From Lichtheimia corymbifera B2541 (lineage: Eukaryota > Mucoromycota > Mucoromycetes > Mucorales > Lichtheimiaceae): a stretch of DNA of 61,403 bases. A program made the position numbers and the translations under genes. The notes below the pieces were generated by a model. That model saw only the letters and a list, made by a program, of their open reading frames with translations. It made no database searches and was not told the DNA's origin. Shown in pieces: positions 30,161 through 41,754 of the stretch. The stretch lies in assembly GCA_000697475.1 (NCBI GenBank), contig JNEU01000708.1:1-61403 (forward strand), read 5' to 3'. Positions within the stretch are counted from its first letter, which is position 1. Each line of letters starts with the position of its first letter.

Positions 30161-30167
30161 TGAGTCA
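30161..30167. promoter_or_regulatory. Gcn4/Cpc1-type site upstream of HIS7
   Basis: TGAGTCA is the consensus for the bZIP factor Gcn4/CPC1 of general amino acid control. It lies 106 bases upstream of the HIS7 start. Amino-acid biosynthesis genes are the classic targets, so the placement is meaningful, although a 7-base site alone can occur by chance. Confidence 0.6.
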
Positions 30168-30179
30168 CTCATTGTCATA

Positions 30180-32592
30180 ATGCCCTCTATTCTATACTTT
30201 CCCCAACAAGAATTCCTGTATGTCTATTTACATCGTTTCTCATGCCAAAGATATCATCCTGATAGTATCATGTGATTTCCCTGAATAATGCTGCTTCCGG
30301 TTTACTTGCATACAATGACACCCTCTTTTTTTTTTTCCTACGCCAATTTTTATCACCACATTGAACTATTATATTGCCACTGCATAAGAGAAGGGCGCTT
30401 ATTTATCCTTGCTCAATCTTTAACATCCTGCAAAGGAAAAATGAGAGGAGCCTGGGGGTGATGATATCAGCATTGGATCTTCATAAGATGAGAGCGTCCT
30501 AACGCATGTTGGATTCAAGAGTAAAAGAGCCAGACATGGGTATTCCAAAAGAGTCTTTCATAATCCCGATATCCGAGACACAAAATAAAGGGGCATATTC
30601 TTATTCAATGCTTGTTCACCGTGTTGTGATGGCCAATCTCCTTAATGACATAGGTATGTAAATCTTACATGTATAAGAGCAAGTGGGGTCTCAACCATCG
30701 TTGCATGAAAATGTAACCCATTGTGCAACAAAAACCAACACCTCCGTCGTCTCCGATACTACAAAATGCAGGTCATGGTAATTTTCAATCGATCTCTCGC
30801 AACGTTTATTTGTAGTTGATAGCATTGGTTATGGTGGTGAAGGCCATCCTTGCTCAAAAGCCGTCTATTGTATCTATGTCGATACCACCAATCTGGCGGG
30901 AAAGGGATTTCCCAGCTGCTCTTGCTAACCACCACCATCACAATACAATTCACTTTAGAACTCCCTCAAGATGAAAAGCATTTGGCGTTCTCTCTCTTAA
31001 CTTTTTACGATAGCCAATAGAAAATCATTATCTGCCTCTGTGCTGCATTTGCATTTGTCATCCATAATATGCAGTATATGATCGTCCCACATACAGACTT
31101 TGCAATCGATCGACCCAAACTCTGATATACATAAAACCTATTAAACCATCGATGATGGTATTACATATGCATGGCAGTTAATGATGGAAATGGATCAAGC
31201 CATCTTCACGCTTCAAAACATCGTTCTACCCTGTACGGATATCTTGTTGAGTATATATCTAATTTATATTCTGATGTATTATAAACAACCAACGGAGGAT
31301 CAGGGCGATAGACAGGGTAGAAAAAAAATGATGAACGTCTCTAAAAGATAGGAGTCGTAGCGGCAGATGATGCAAGACTAGCTTGATCCACAACCACTTC
31401 AACCACACACACTCCTCCTAACACCCCCTGATTCCTTGTTTCTCTTACACCTGCGACAAGGCTTGGGCGTATGCAGAAAAAAGAGTTACCGCCATATCCC
31501 TGTTAACGTTTTGAATGCACCATATCAAAAAGGAATATTTTTATTTTAAAACGCACTTTGAATGGTATCCATCATCAAGAAGCAAAGCATACTATTACAC
31601 GCTTATCATATTTATGTTGGTGTTGACCGTCGTGTTATAGATTACAATGAGAAAAAACAAGCCAAGAGTGAATTAAAGCTAATTCCTCCGCTACCACACA
31701 CAACACCACGCCATGCAGTCTTGACATTATCATTGATGTGATGCGAAAATGGAATGTATTAAAATCCATCTTTACACCTACCCAACCTCCTTCGTGGTCA
31801 AGTGGATGCTGTACAAAAACGACGACATTGACTGCACCCTTCAAGGATGGATGGCATGCCCTAAGCTAAGAACAAGACAGGGTGATCGATCATGTGAAAA
31901 ATAACACCAACAGTCCCCTTTCTTGATAAAGCACATAACCTAATAGCATCAAAACCAGGCGCATTACTCCTGAAGGAGGATTAAACGTTATAGCAATATT
32001 GCCACGTATCATGTTGAGCACATTTTTCGTGATCATTGTATGGTTGGTTGTTGCTACTGTACTATGCTGCGTATATAGTAGAAGATTACAAACGTACCTT
32101 GCTCCTAAAGACAAGTTTTTAGCTGCATGCTGAAAAGCAAACTTTGAGTCCTCCGTGTTGATCGCTCTACATCGTTGATGTATACAAAGCCGTATCCATA
32201 TATACAGTACACATACATACAAATTAAGGAGACTTTTGAAAATGAATACACTTTTTTTGGCTTTATTACAGACGGCTCCACAACCCACGAGGACAAGAAT
32301 CCATTTACCAAGCGGTGAAACAGAAAACGTCATTCGGGGGCGATCATGCTTAAAGTATATTATAGCCTATTGTAAGAGCCATAGATCAGGTATTGAATTT
32401 TACTTTTGAAAGGCCAAAGGGAGTTTGTTGTTGTTGCTGCTGCTGCTGCCGATGGCACCGCATCATGCATTGCATCATCGTTAGCCATCATCATCATCCT
32501 TGTTCCCTTTGCATCCAAACGACCCGTCACATCATCTCCTTGCCCCCTTTTTTTATCTTTTCTGCCAACACCTGTCAACCCTTTCTTTTTTG
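30180..32592. other. 2.4-kb intergenic stretch
   Basis: The region lies upstream of HIS7 on the left and upstream of the small secreted protein on the right. A T run lies at about 30328-30338. No RNA or protein gene is supported: the 147-codon frames on the minus strand at 31890-32333 and 32360-32803 show no family features, and the second overlaps a supported gene. Confidence 0.45.
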
Positions 32593-32600
32593 TATATAAA
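32593..32600 (+). promoter_or_regulatory. TATA box of the acidic secreted protein gene
   Basis: TATATAAA 55 bases before the ATG at 32655, preceded by a T/C-rich stretch. Confidence 0.6.
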
Positions 32601-32654
32601 GAGCACCATTCATCCACACAAGAATCATCATTATCATCCAAACTTTTTAATACC

Positions 32655-32972
32655 ATGGCTCGTTTCTTTACCCTTTTCTCTATTGCTGTTATCGCTCTTG
32701 CTGGTTTCGCCCAAGCTTCTACTACAAACAACCAAGAGGGTGGTAGCGGTGTTGGCGATTTCAAAGGCAGAGTTGCAAAGGCCCACAACAATGGCCCAAT
32801 CAAACGTGATCCAGGAGCCGAAAGTCAAGACGAAGGCGAAGGCAAAGGTCAAGTTGAAGGCGCAGACGCACGTGGTGAAGGTGAAGGTGAAGGTGAAGGT
32901 GAAGGTGAAGGCGAAGGTGATGCCCTTAAGAAACGCGGTGATGAAGAGGAAACTTGCGATGACGTTGTCTAA
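32655..32972 (+). CDS. Small secreted acidic protein with dibasic processing sites
   Basis: A single exon encodes 105 residues. The signal peptide is MARFFTLFSIAVIALAGFAQA. The mature part contains a Lys-Arg after NNGPI and a Lys-Lys-Arg after GDAL, giving Kex2-cleavable segments. Between them is an acidic stretch with a Gly-Glu repeat of about eight units (32873-32920, near-pure GGTGAA). After the last dibasic site the peptide GDEEETCDDVV would be released. As in the precursor at 27711, residues after the dibasic pairs are Asp or Gly. Function is unknown; a secreted peptide precursor is an inference. The shifted frame over the same repeat gives a Val-Lys run and is a shadow. Confidence 0.75.
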   Translation: MARFFTLFSIAVIALAGFAQASTTNNQEGGSGVGDFKGRVAKAHNNGPIKRDPGAESQDEGEGKGQVEGADARGEGEGEGEGEGEGEGDALKKRGDEEETCDDVV

Positions 32973-33845
32973 GCAATCTTCAAGGCCGTTCCCTGCTATT
33001 TGTAAACGATCAAATGGATCACTTTTGATACCTCTAGTCAATAAAACCTTAGTTTTGAGTATAAAGATTCATTATTACATTGCTGGTATTTTTGATGCAG
33101 ATGTTGTGGTATGCCTATGACATGGACCAATATAGGAAGTGAATCATCCTTTGCTAGTTTTGCCACCATGGAACTATTGGCTTTGCCCCAATGTCGCAAT
33201 TTCTTGGAAGGTTCTTGACTCTTCTCTTTTAGATTGAATCCCACTTTGTGGCAGTAATCATGTGATGTGCTTATTCTCTGATCATCATCATCAAGGTTGC
33301 TGCTGTTTGATATGAGAAACGACATGGGAGCATGATATAAGCAGCCCATGCCTTTATGATACACATATTATATGCTGTTGGTATCGTGGTAGTAGGCTAA
33401 GAGAGGCTTCTGGTAATAAAGAATGTATGTATTGCTCATTTGTATGGACATGGATTGCTTTTAGGAGAATTCTTGGTGCTAGAAATGATGATGATGATGA
33501 GCCTGTACCTGAGCAAACTACTCAGCACACCATGGCAAGGTCAAACGAAAAAGAATTTTAGCACATGTAGGTATTGAAAGCAATTGGCAATGTAAGTAGT
33601 AAACAACCCAGAGCATCCACTATGTCAAAGAAGCACTTTTCCTTTCAAGTAGAAGGTTATGGATGAAACATTTTATTAGCACTACTACTGCTATTACTAG
33701 TAAGCGGCTGTGGTCCCCGGCTTGTTCCGTTCGTTCATCATTGTGTGTGAGGCAGGTCCTATTTCGATTTCAGCAGCCACCTTTACTTTTGTGAGTGTGT
33801 CTCTTTTTTTTCCTCCACCTTCTTTTTCTACTGTACAGGGTCAAC
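32973..33845. other. Intergenic, 5' of the RBM39-like gene
   Basis: The stretch includes a short GAT/ATG triplet run near 33487-33500 and a T/C-rich stretch just before the RBM39 start (33785-33835). No gene is supported. Confidence 0.45.
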
Positions 33846-36047
33846 ATGGATATCAACGTTGAAGCTATGCTGGAAGCCCCCTTCCAAGAGAAATCGGCAA
33901 GTGACAATCCTATCGACAAAACGTTTTTATTGCTAATAGATTGACTTTCTATAGACTGAACAAGGTTCGTCATCACATCATCGTAGCAGCAGCCAAAGTA
34001 GCCGTCATCGAGACGAGAGTCGAAGCAGTAGTAGTCGACGCCATCATGATCGGCAGTAAGTGGACGTTTTCTACTACAAAAAAGTATCGACTTTAAACAT
34101 TTTATACCAGCAGCTCTTCTCGTCACTCGTCTCGTCATCGGTCGCGTTCACCTACTAGGTCACACCATCATCGCCATGGGTCCCCACGACGTCGTTCCCG
34201 TTCTAGACACAGTAGTAGAAGATACCGTAGCCGATCGCCATCGTATCGAAGACGCTCACGATCGCGTGATAGAAGTCCCAAAAGGCGTAGCAGGAGTGTT
34301 GAACGTCGCGAGTAAGAACAATGATTCATAACATCATCATCATCATCATGGTATTCACTCTCTCTTTCTTTAGTCGTCATCGCAGAAGAGCACGATCTCC
34401 TTCACCTCCTGTACCCGAAGAAGAACGTGATCGACGTACCATCTTTGTCACACAACTGGCAGCTCGTTTGACATCTCGTGAGCTAGAGGATTTTTTCGTT
34501 CAAGCAGGTCGTGTACGTGACGCTCGTATTATTTCTGACAGGAACTCGAGACGTTCGAAAGGGTAAGTGCTCCTTGGTGTCTGCTCAACATGGGTACTAA
34601 TACCTTTTATTTAGTGTTGGGTATGTCGAGTTTTATGATGAGGAGTCGGTTCAGAATGCGTTGGCAATGTCAGGGCAAAAACTTTTAGGTATCCCTGTGC
34701 TCGTTCAAATGTCCGAGGCTGAAAAGAACCGTTATGCTATGGCGCAGGAACAAAATCGGTAATGTCCCTTTATCCCTTTTATGAGTGGTTGGATACTAAC
34801 ATTGCTGTCATGAATATAGTGCTGGGCAAGAACTCGTTTTTCAAAGACTTTATGTGGGTTCTATTCATTTCAGTCTCACTGAAGATGATCTTCGTCAGAT
34901 ATTCGAACCGTTTGGTCCCTTGGATTTCGTCAATTTGCACAAAGGTACCGAGTGAGAGGAGATCTATGCGTGTGTGGATTCACTTATTCTCTTTATTAGA
35001 TCCTGAAACGGGACGTTCCAAGGGTTATGCTTTTATTCAGTAAGTGGGATGGTGTGAGTATAGGCTGGTACACAGATTGACTGACCACGTATGTGCTATA
35101 GATACAAGAATGCTGCAGACGGCAAGCAAGCATTGGAGAAGATGAATGGATTTGATTTGGCGGGTCGTCAGGTAATGGGAACAACAAAAAGAGAGAGAGA
35201 GAGAGAGAGACCTATTTATTGACCTCGTTTTTTGTCGATTTCAGCTCAAGGTTGGTCTTGTCACTGAAAGAGCAGCAGCAGCCAATTATGGCAATTTGGA
35301 TGATGAAGGTACGATATAAACGTCACTTATTCCTTGGATTATTTAACTCATGATGTTTTACAGATTCTGCAGGATTATCTCTCAACTCTTTGGCTCGTGC
35401 TGAATTGATGCATAAATTGGCAGCCCGTCAATCGGATATGATGGAAGAAGAGTATCGTCAAGCAGAAGAATCCTCCACAACGCCTACTGCACCGTACGTA
35501 TTTCACACGATTTACATTTCCAGCACAGCTTATTGATGACCATTTCTAGTGCTCGACCCAATATTCCCATCAAGGCATCTCGTACCATTATGCTCAACAA
35601 CATGTTCAATCCTGCAGAGTAAGAATGTTGTGCGACACACATGCAATGTGAGCTAAAATGTCATGTGTTTGTATAGGGAGACCGAGCCCGATTGGGTAAA
35701 GGATTTGGAAACGGATGTCAAGGAGGAATGTACAAAGTTTGGTCAAGTCGAACATATCCATGTGAATGAAGACTCGTTGGTAACGACAAGGGATACGGGA
35801 AGGAGGAGGCTATGGCTGAAAAGATGACTAACCATGGTGGTGATAGGGCGAGGTGTATCTCAAGTTTGAAAGCGTGGAATCAGCCCAAAATGCATTGGAG
35901 GCCTTGGATGGACGATGGTTTGGTGGTAAACAGGTAAATATGAATGGGCTTTAATCATGTTGCATGCATACGACTCATCGACGACATTTCTAGATCTCGG
36001 CTGTATTTGTCCCAGAAGCTATCTACAATGCCAAATTCTCTCTTTAG
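33846..36047 (+). CDS. RBM39/CAPER-like SR splicing factor (S. pombe Rsd1 type)
   Basis: This gene of about a dozen exons begins [17 protein letters not shown], the conserved N terminus of RBM39. An Arg/Ser-rich domain follows ([14 protein letters not shown] and similar). RRM1 starts [20 protein letters not shown], and RRM2 starts [20 protein letters not shown] and includes [11 protein letters not shown] linker follows, then a C-terminal U2AF-homology RRM ([15 protein letters not shown], then [20 protein letters not shown] and the Arg-x-Phe motif in GRWFGGKQ) that binds tryptophan ligands in SF1/U2AF/SF3B1. The nuclear role is pre-mRNA splicing. The first junction is ambiguous: either a GC-AG intron after EKS with a good pyrimidine acceptor, or a GT-AG intron with an acceptor ten bases further on. 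Both keep the frame. The gene converges on the DUF1279-like gene. Confidence 0.92.
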
Positions 36048-36154
36048 GTCTCTCCCTCTCACTCTCCCTGTCTCTCCCTCACTCTCTTTTTCTCTTTCCA
36101 CCATGATTTCTACAACAATAATAAAAAAAGCAAACAAAGGTAATTCTACTGTCT

Positions 36155-36672
36155 TTATCCCGTGTTGGTGGTGGTTGACTTTTTAAAGCGAAACAAACGT
36201 CTAAATGATCCCAGCAAGGGTCCCACCATACGTTCAGCGAAAAAGGGAGTCAGTGCGACCGATGCTGCAATCCGTAAGGGCATCATGGCCTAGAGACATA
36301 AAGTGTCAGTTTAAAAAAGAAACAGGATGGATTGCTCTCTCTGACCTTGACAACAGCATAGGAAGTGGCTAAATTGACCATGATTCTACTATCCGGTGCC
36401 AGGGGTTCGTATCCATAACGAGTCCTCAACTTGCTCATGATCCGATTGCCTTCTGCTATGGCTTCTTGCGGGACAAGTGGAATATGCCAACCAGAATAGT
36501 CGAGGGTATAATACACGATGGGTAAAGGCACAATGGCAGTGATTTCGTGCAAGAGAGCAAAGGTGGTCATGTACGATGCTGGCTTGTCTCGGAATTGGTG
36601 GGCATATTTACGCCATCCTTTCAATGGTGCTCCTGTGGTTGTTGTAGTACTCGCAAGTCGACGGAATAGCAT
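36155..36672 (-). CDS. DUF1279-like (FAM210-type) mitochondrial membrane protein
   Basis: Two exons are joined in phase after LATSYAVVK, with the second (from about 36290 to 36155) adding AMMPLRIAASVALTPFFAER. MLFRRLASTTTTTGAPLKGW looks like a mitochondrial presequence, with Arg residues and no acidic residues. KPASYMTTFALLHEITAIVP and the second exon each hold a likely membrane helix. The layout (presequence, short matrix loop, two hydrophobic segments with Pro-Leu-Arg between) recalls the DUF1279 family, placed in the inner membrane in fungi and animals. The donor GTCAGA is non-consensus. The family call is moderate; the mitochondrial location is an inference from the N terminus. Confidence 0.7.
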
Positions 36673-37110
36673 CTCAGTGAGAAGAGCACAACAAGCGGCG
36701 GCGTGGGTTACACGACATTTTTAGGAAACGAAAAAAAACACACAGACACAGACACATGTTTGATTGAATCTTAAGTGGGGATTAAAAGATGAATACACAC
36801 CTTATTAGCAACCCCACACAAACCACAAATAAACCATTATATTTTGCTATTCGGGCTTAATGACAACACTGTACGGTTACAAAACAAGAAGTAAAATAGG
36901 GATGGGAATGGGAGAGCGAGAGAGAGAGACAATGAGAGAGAGAGGAAGGGGGTTGGGTTGGTGGTTGCAAAAAAAAAGGACAAGAACCAGCCTGTCGACT
37001 TTTTCTCTTTCTTTACTTGCATGCAAGTAAAAGAAAAAAAACGATGCAAAAAAGACAATGAAAAGGAATGGAGGAGAGAGACTGTAGTAACACGTTCAGG
37101 GATAATCATG

Positions 37111-38310
37111 TCATGAAGAGGACGATGGAGTATTCGTGGTTGGGGTGGGGTTGCTGTGAATCTTTGCATGACGACGCAAGTTGCTTACGACCGAGAAATG
37201 TCGACCGCATCCCTCCACTGGACACTTGAAGGGTTTCTATATTATACAAATCAATGATCCCGTTTCTTGTTACTCCTTTTCTCTCTCTTATATTTACCTC
37301 GCCAGTATGACTATACATGTGTGTATTCAAAGAGCTGGGACGAGTGAACTTTTTGCCGCATACGGTGCATTTGTATCGTTTGGGGGTGGATGAAGTGGCC
37401 TTGGTGTTGAACGTGGCCATCAAAGGTTGTTGACTATTGTAATAAACGGCAGGGCTGCTGCTGCTATTACTACTGGAAAACACATCAGGGGACGAAGATG
37501 CTGACGAGGTGGATGATAAAGGTGAAGATGATCGAGAACAACTATGCATCGAAGCACGTCGTCCACCACGTCGTGATTGCATAAATGTCGATGAAGAGGT
37601 TGGATACGGTACAGCAGAAATCGTAGGTGAATAATAATATGAAGGCGGTGTCAAACCAGCACGGCTATGATTATGATTACTATTACTGCTGTTGTACATG
37701 GGCTCATCGGTCGACAAAGGAGATCCTATCATTGCATGAGTAAATATTTTTTAAGGTGATTGGTCTTGCCTACTACTTTACCTGAATACAAGTAAGGATA
37801 TCCTTGTTGGAAATTCGGGCTTAGAATAGCGGTGTGTTGTTGTTGTTGTTGGGGTACAGTAACAGCGGCCATGGCTGCTGCTGCCATTGCAGCTGCTGAA
37901 GTACTATCATACACACATGGATCAACAGGCAAGCCGGATACCATGGGTGATGATGATGAACAGGGTGGTGGGTAGGATGCAGTCGTGATACCTGTACCCG
38001 ACGCAAGCGTACGGGGACAAGGTGGTGGGTACGAAGGAGTCGAGGCTGCTGCTGCTGGCATTGGGATTTCAGGCCATGAATTGGATGACATTGGACCAGC
38101 CGATGTCATATCAACCATGGTGTTACCCATCCAATATTCAAACGAGTCGTTGGTGCTATTGCTGCTGCTGCTGCTACTACCGCATGCGGTGACTGCTGCT
38201 GCTGCTGCTGCGTTCGGTTGTCGTGGATAAGGTGAAGTACCAGCATTGGGTGCTGCTGCTGCCTGCGACGAAAAGAAATCAAAGCTCATACCAGGATACA
38301 CTGAAAGCAT
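37111..38310 (-). CDS. C2H2 zinc-finger transcription factor
   Basis: The protein begins MLSVYPGMSFDFFSSQAAAA. The longer frame to 38331 starts with TTG, so I use the ATG at 38310; a further upstream exon cannot be excluded. A long region rich in Ser, Ala, Pro and Gln, with polyalanine and polyserine coded by GCT/GCA and AGC repeats, is followed by a basic patch (RRGGRRAS). Two C2H2 fingers sit at the C terminus. CTVCGKKF...HMYSH has Cys-x2-Cys and His-x3-His. The second finger, CPVEGCGRHF...HAKIH with Cys-x4-Cys, lies in the last exon after the linker TGEKPF, which is split by an intron. Such a pair is typical of fungal sequence-specific regulators such as the yeast YPR013C/YPR015C group. 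Target and role are unknown. Confidence 0.88.
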
Positions 38311-40162
38311 ACTATAAACAGGTACTGACAAAAAAAGGGGAAGATAGAGAATAACAGGAGAAATGGGGGTGAGAACAAGTTTTACACAAGTGGGGGAAAA
38401 GTGGATTTGATAAAGAATACAAGCAAGCCTGTAACTGAATCAAAAGGTGTGGTGTGTGTGTGTGTAAAGAAAAACAGAGGGGGGAAGGGATAAAAAGATG
38501 CGAGAGTGGGTTCTCAACGGCAAGCCGGAAAGTGTCGTGTGGTAAATATGAGTGTAGGTGTTGAATAAAAAAAGGATCTTACAAAGATCAACTTTTTGTA
38601 GTGCGGATGTGAAAAAAAGTGGAAAGAGGAAAGAGAGGTGTGTCTCGAGTGCGTTGGGATAAGTGGTATTTAACTCAACCCATTCATCAAGAAGGGGTGT
38701 GCGTGTGTGTGTGCCTCTATCACACACTCACACACAGCGTGTTGGTGTTTGTGTGTGTGTAAAATGGTTACACTGCACGAGGTAATGAGCTTTTCTATTG
38801 GCAGCAACCCATAGCAACCACCAACCTTGGCCTTCAAAGTGTAACTTGGCGATGGTTGCACACGCCCACATTGGCTTATATATTTTATAACATTCCGTCC
38901 TCCGCACGGCCCCCAGTTCGCGCGTAAGCTCGGTTCATTGCCTTTTCACGTAGCATCCATCATCCATTCAACATGTAATGCTGTGCACGCATAAAAGATT
39001 TTATTCCATTTTGACCCCCTTTCATCCCTTATTTCCAACCATGTTACATACTACCATTACCATTACTTTAGATTCTTCGCCTCCCCCTTTCCGTAACCGG
39101 TATAAAGCGGACATTGGATATATAATAACACGCGTAAAAAAAGCCCGTTTATGATGATGTTCATCCTGTTACTATGTAGCTTGTCTACTTACTGCATGCA
39201 ACGGTATATCACATGGTACTTTGTATCCCGAAAAAGGTGTGGCTGCATCATCATCACCATCAATGTGCAAAGATACTACATCACCATCATCATTATCACC
39301 ACCCCTCCTCCTGCTTCTCCTTTTTCCCCAACTCCCTTGCTTCACCACGTTATGGATGGAGATGCATATGCGAGAGGCTACATACTGGCCATTGGCTGGG
39401 ATGGGTTGGGATGGCTCATGAATCGTAAACAAATAGGCCACGTGGCAATCTATACATACCTAAAACGCCCAATCACAGCGAACGATGGCATATATAGATA
39501 TATACTGCTATTAATTAAATTTAGAAATAAATCATTTACTTAATCACCATCGTCGATGATAGTGATGGATTCTGTCATTTGTCATGTCAATGAAAAGAAA
39601 TGCAATGTGCTAAGGTATATAAGAGGAACACATGTTGAATGAATTGAGATAGGTCTGCACGTGTCAAGTTCACGCAGTAGCATAGTCCACGTACGATACC
39701 AAAAGCTATCGGCTTCTAGACCGAATAAGGGGTGTGAAGGAGAATAATCTATGTGCGGATTCATGCTAAAATGATTATGGTTGTGTTGCCCACCACTGTA
39801 ACAAATGAGTGAAACACTATGTGTGCAACAATCGCTCTTTTTTTATCTCAATGCTTGAAAACTAGACATGTATCCATCAACACGGTCAATGCTAAATGCC
39901 GATCATCATTGGATTTTCTTGACCTCTCCCCCCCTTTTATACTCCCAACCCCTTTGTATCTTCTTTTACTGCTCATTGTTCGATACCCTCCTCATCTTGT
40001 CGTAATCTAAAAAGGAGATGATGATGTAGTAAAAAAGAAATCTTTATATAGGGCATACATACACGGATGATATGATGATGGTGGTGGTGGCAGTGGCAGT
40101 GGTGGTGTGATGTGGGATGGGGAGGGGCGTGTGCGCAGATGAAATGGGAATGAAGTCGCTGC
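38311..40162. other. 1.85-kb intergenic stretch
   Basis: The left part is the upstream region of the zinc-finger gene, with GT-rich runs at about 38445-38465 and 38700-38762. TATA-like and A/T-rich sequence lies at 39110-39140. The right part (40070-40140) is a GATGGTGGTGGCAGTGG-type purine/GT-rich stretch in the 3' flank of GSK3. No gene is supported. Confidence 0.45.
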
Positions 40163-41754
40163 TTAATCCAGGGATGGTAAACGCATCTTGTCTAAGGGAA
40201 TGGGTGTGAAATTACGAACGTCAATGCCTCGATACAATAATTCATCATGACAATGGGGAGGAACCAATTTATGTATCAGATCCGGTCGAATGGATAATTC
40301 TACAAAACAAGGGTCAATATTCATACACATTCATTCATACGCATGCCTCGTTTCCATTACCTTCAGCCGTGAAATCAAACAAAGGAGGTAATTCACGTCC
40401 TGTAGAAAGTTTGGTGTCTGGGTTCCTCAGCTCATCAAAGAATGGATGTACCAACGCCTCACTGGCTGTCAATCGTGTTTGTGGATCATATTGCAATACA
40501 CGTGAAATCAAATCAATCGCTTCAGGTTGTACTCTGGATCGAAACACCTACAATCCCAACCATGATGATGAGCCTACTGTGTCTGTCTCCTCCAACTCTC
40601 AGTATGCCTTACCTTTGAAAATGGATGTGGCTTGATTTGTGGAAACTTGTGATCGACATATTGAGGGTTCATCTTTGCAATCTCTTCTTTGGAAGGCGTG
40701 CCAAGGATCTTGATAATCTCTACCAGTTGATCGATACCGCTTTCACCAGGGAACAAAGGTTGTCCCAATAAAAACTCGCCCATGACACATCCTGCTGACC
40801 AAATATCGATGCTGGTTGTATAACTCGTAGCTCCAAATATCAACTCGGGTGCTCGATAATATCGTGAACAGATATAGGATACATTGGGTTCACCTGCTAC
40901 CAGGATTTTTGCACTATACACGTGTCTTAATATATTGACCGAGATCCTTTCTCTCTCTCTCCATTTCCTACCTTCCAAAATCACATAGTTTCAATACACC
41001 AGTAATAGGGCTGACCAGCAAGTTTTGTGGCTTGATATCACGATGACAAATGCCCAGCGTATGAGAATAGGCCAAGGAACGGAACAATTGGTACATGTAC
41101 AATTTGACGAGAAGCATGGGAATAGGTTGCTTGATTTTGGCATAATGACGGGATACGCGGTACACAGTCTCGGGAACATATTCCATCACCAGATTCAGGT
41201 ACACTTCATCCTTCTTTTTTGAAATAATGTTGAGAAACCAATCACATACGCGTTAGCATACGGCACTATTGAATATATCCTCCCTCCATCCCAGCATTTG
41301 AATGATTATATAAATGTTTACCTTGGTATCGCCTTGTGTGTAAAAATAAGCCTTGAGACCACAAATATTGGGATGGTTCATCACTTTCATGATTTGAAGC
41401 TCACGGTTCTATGTTCTCAATCGTTTGAATCTGGATCACCCTGAATGTTGTATTCCATACCTTGAATCGCTTGTCCTGCAAGACTTTTTTGATGGCAGCA
41501 TCCTCTCCACTATGTGCCAATTTTGCTTGATACACCACTCCAAAAGATCCATTGCCGATCACCTTATGGTTGTTGTATTCAAGTTGGATATCTTGTCCTG
41601 TTCGACCATCCTTGGCAGCTACACGGATGATTCGTGAAGAAGGATCGGTCGTGTCTCCTGTCATGTGGCGTGTTGGTTTTCACTAGTCTTCCTGCCTTTT
41701 CTCTCCTTGTTGAATACCTGACAATCGAAATTGACTAAAGCTCGTAGTCGACAT
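40163..41754 (-). CDS. GSK3: Glycogen synthase kinase 3 (shaggy/Rim11/Mck1 type)
   Basis: The minus-strand multi-exon gene encodes a full GSK3 catalytic core: [20 protein letters not shown] (glycine loop), [13 protein letters not shown] with the catalytic Lys, [44 protein letters not shown], and the activation loop [18 protein letters not shown] with the regulatory Tyr. [18 protein letters not shown] and a short tail ending MRLPSLD follow. GSK3 phosphorylates primed substrates in nutrient, stress and differentiation signalling. I start it at 41754 ([12 protein letters not shown] spliced to GDTTDPSS), which has a weak GTATTC donor. The alternative is the ATG at 41664 with no first intron. A very long CT tract on the coding strand (41860-42010) precedes the start. 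Confidence 0.93.

Noticed and set aside
30053..30178. Upstream HIS7 start at 30178
   Set aside because: It would add 41 residues without family support and place the Gcn4 site within coding DNA.
32500..33120. 206-codon plus-strand frame with a long Val-Lys run
   Set aside because: It is the shifted frame over the Gly-Glu repeat of the supported gene at 32655-32972 and lacks a signal peptide.
38310..38331. Start of the zinc-finger gene at 38331
   Set aside because: That codon is TTG, and a CAG acceptor-like sequence overlaps it. The first ATG is at 38310.
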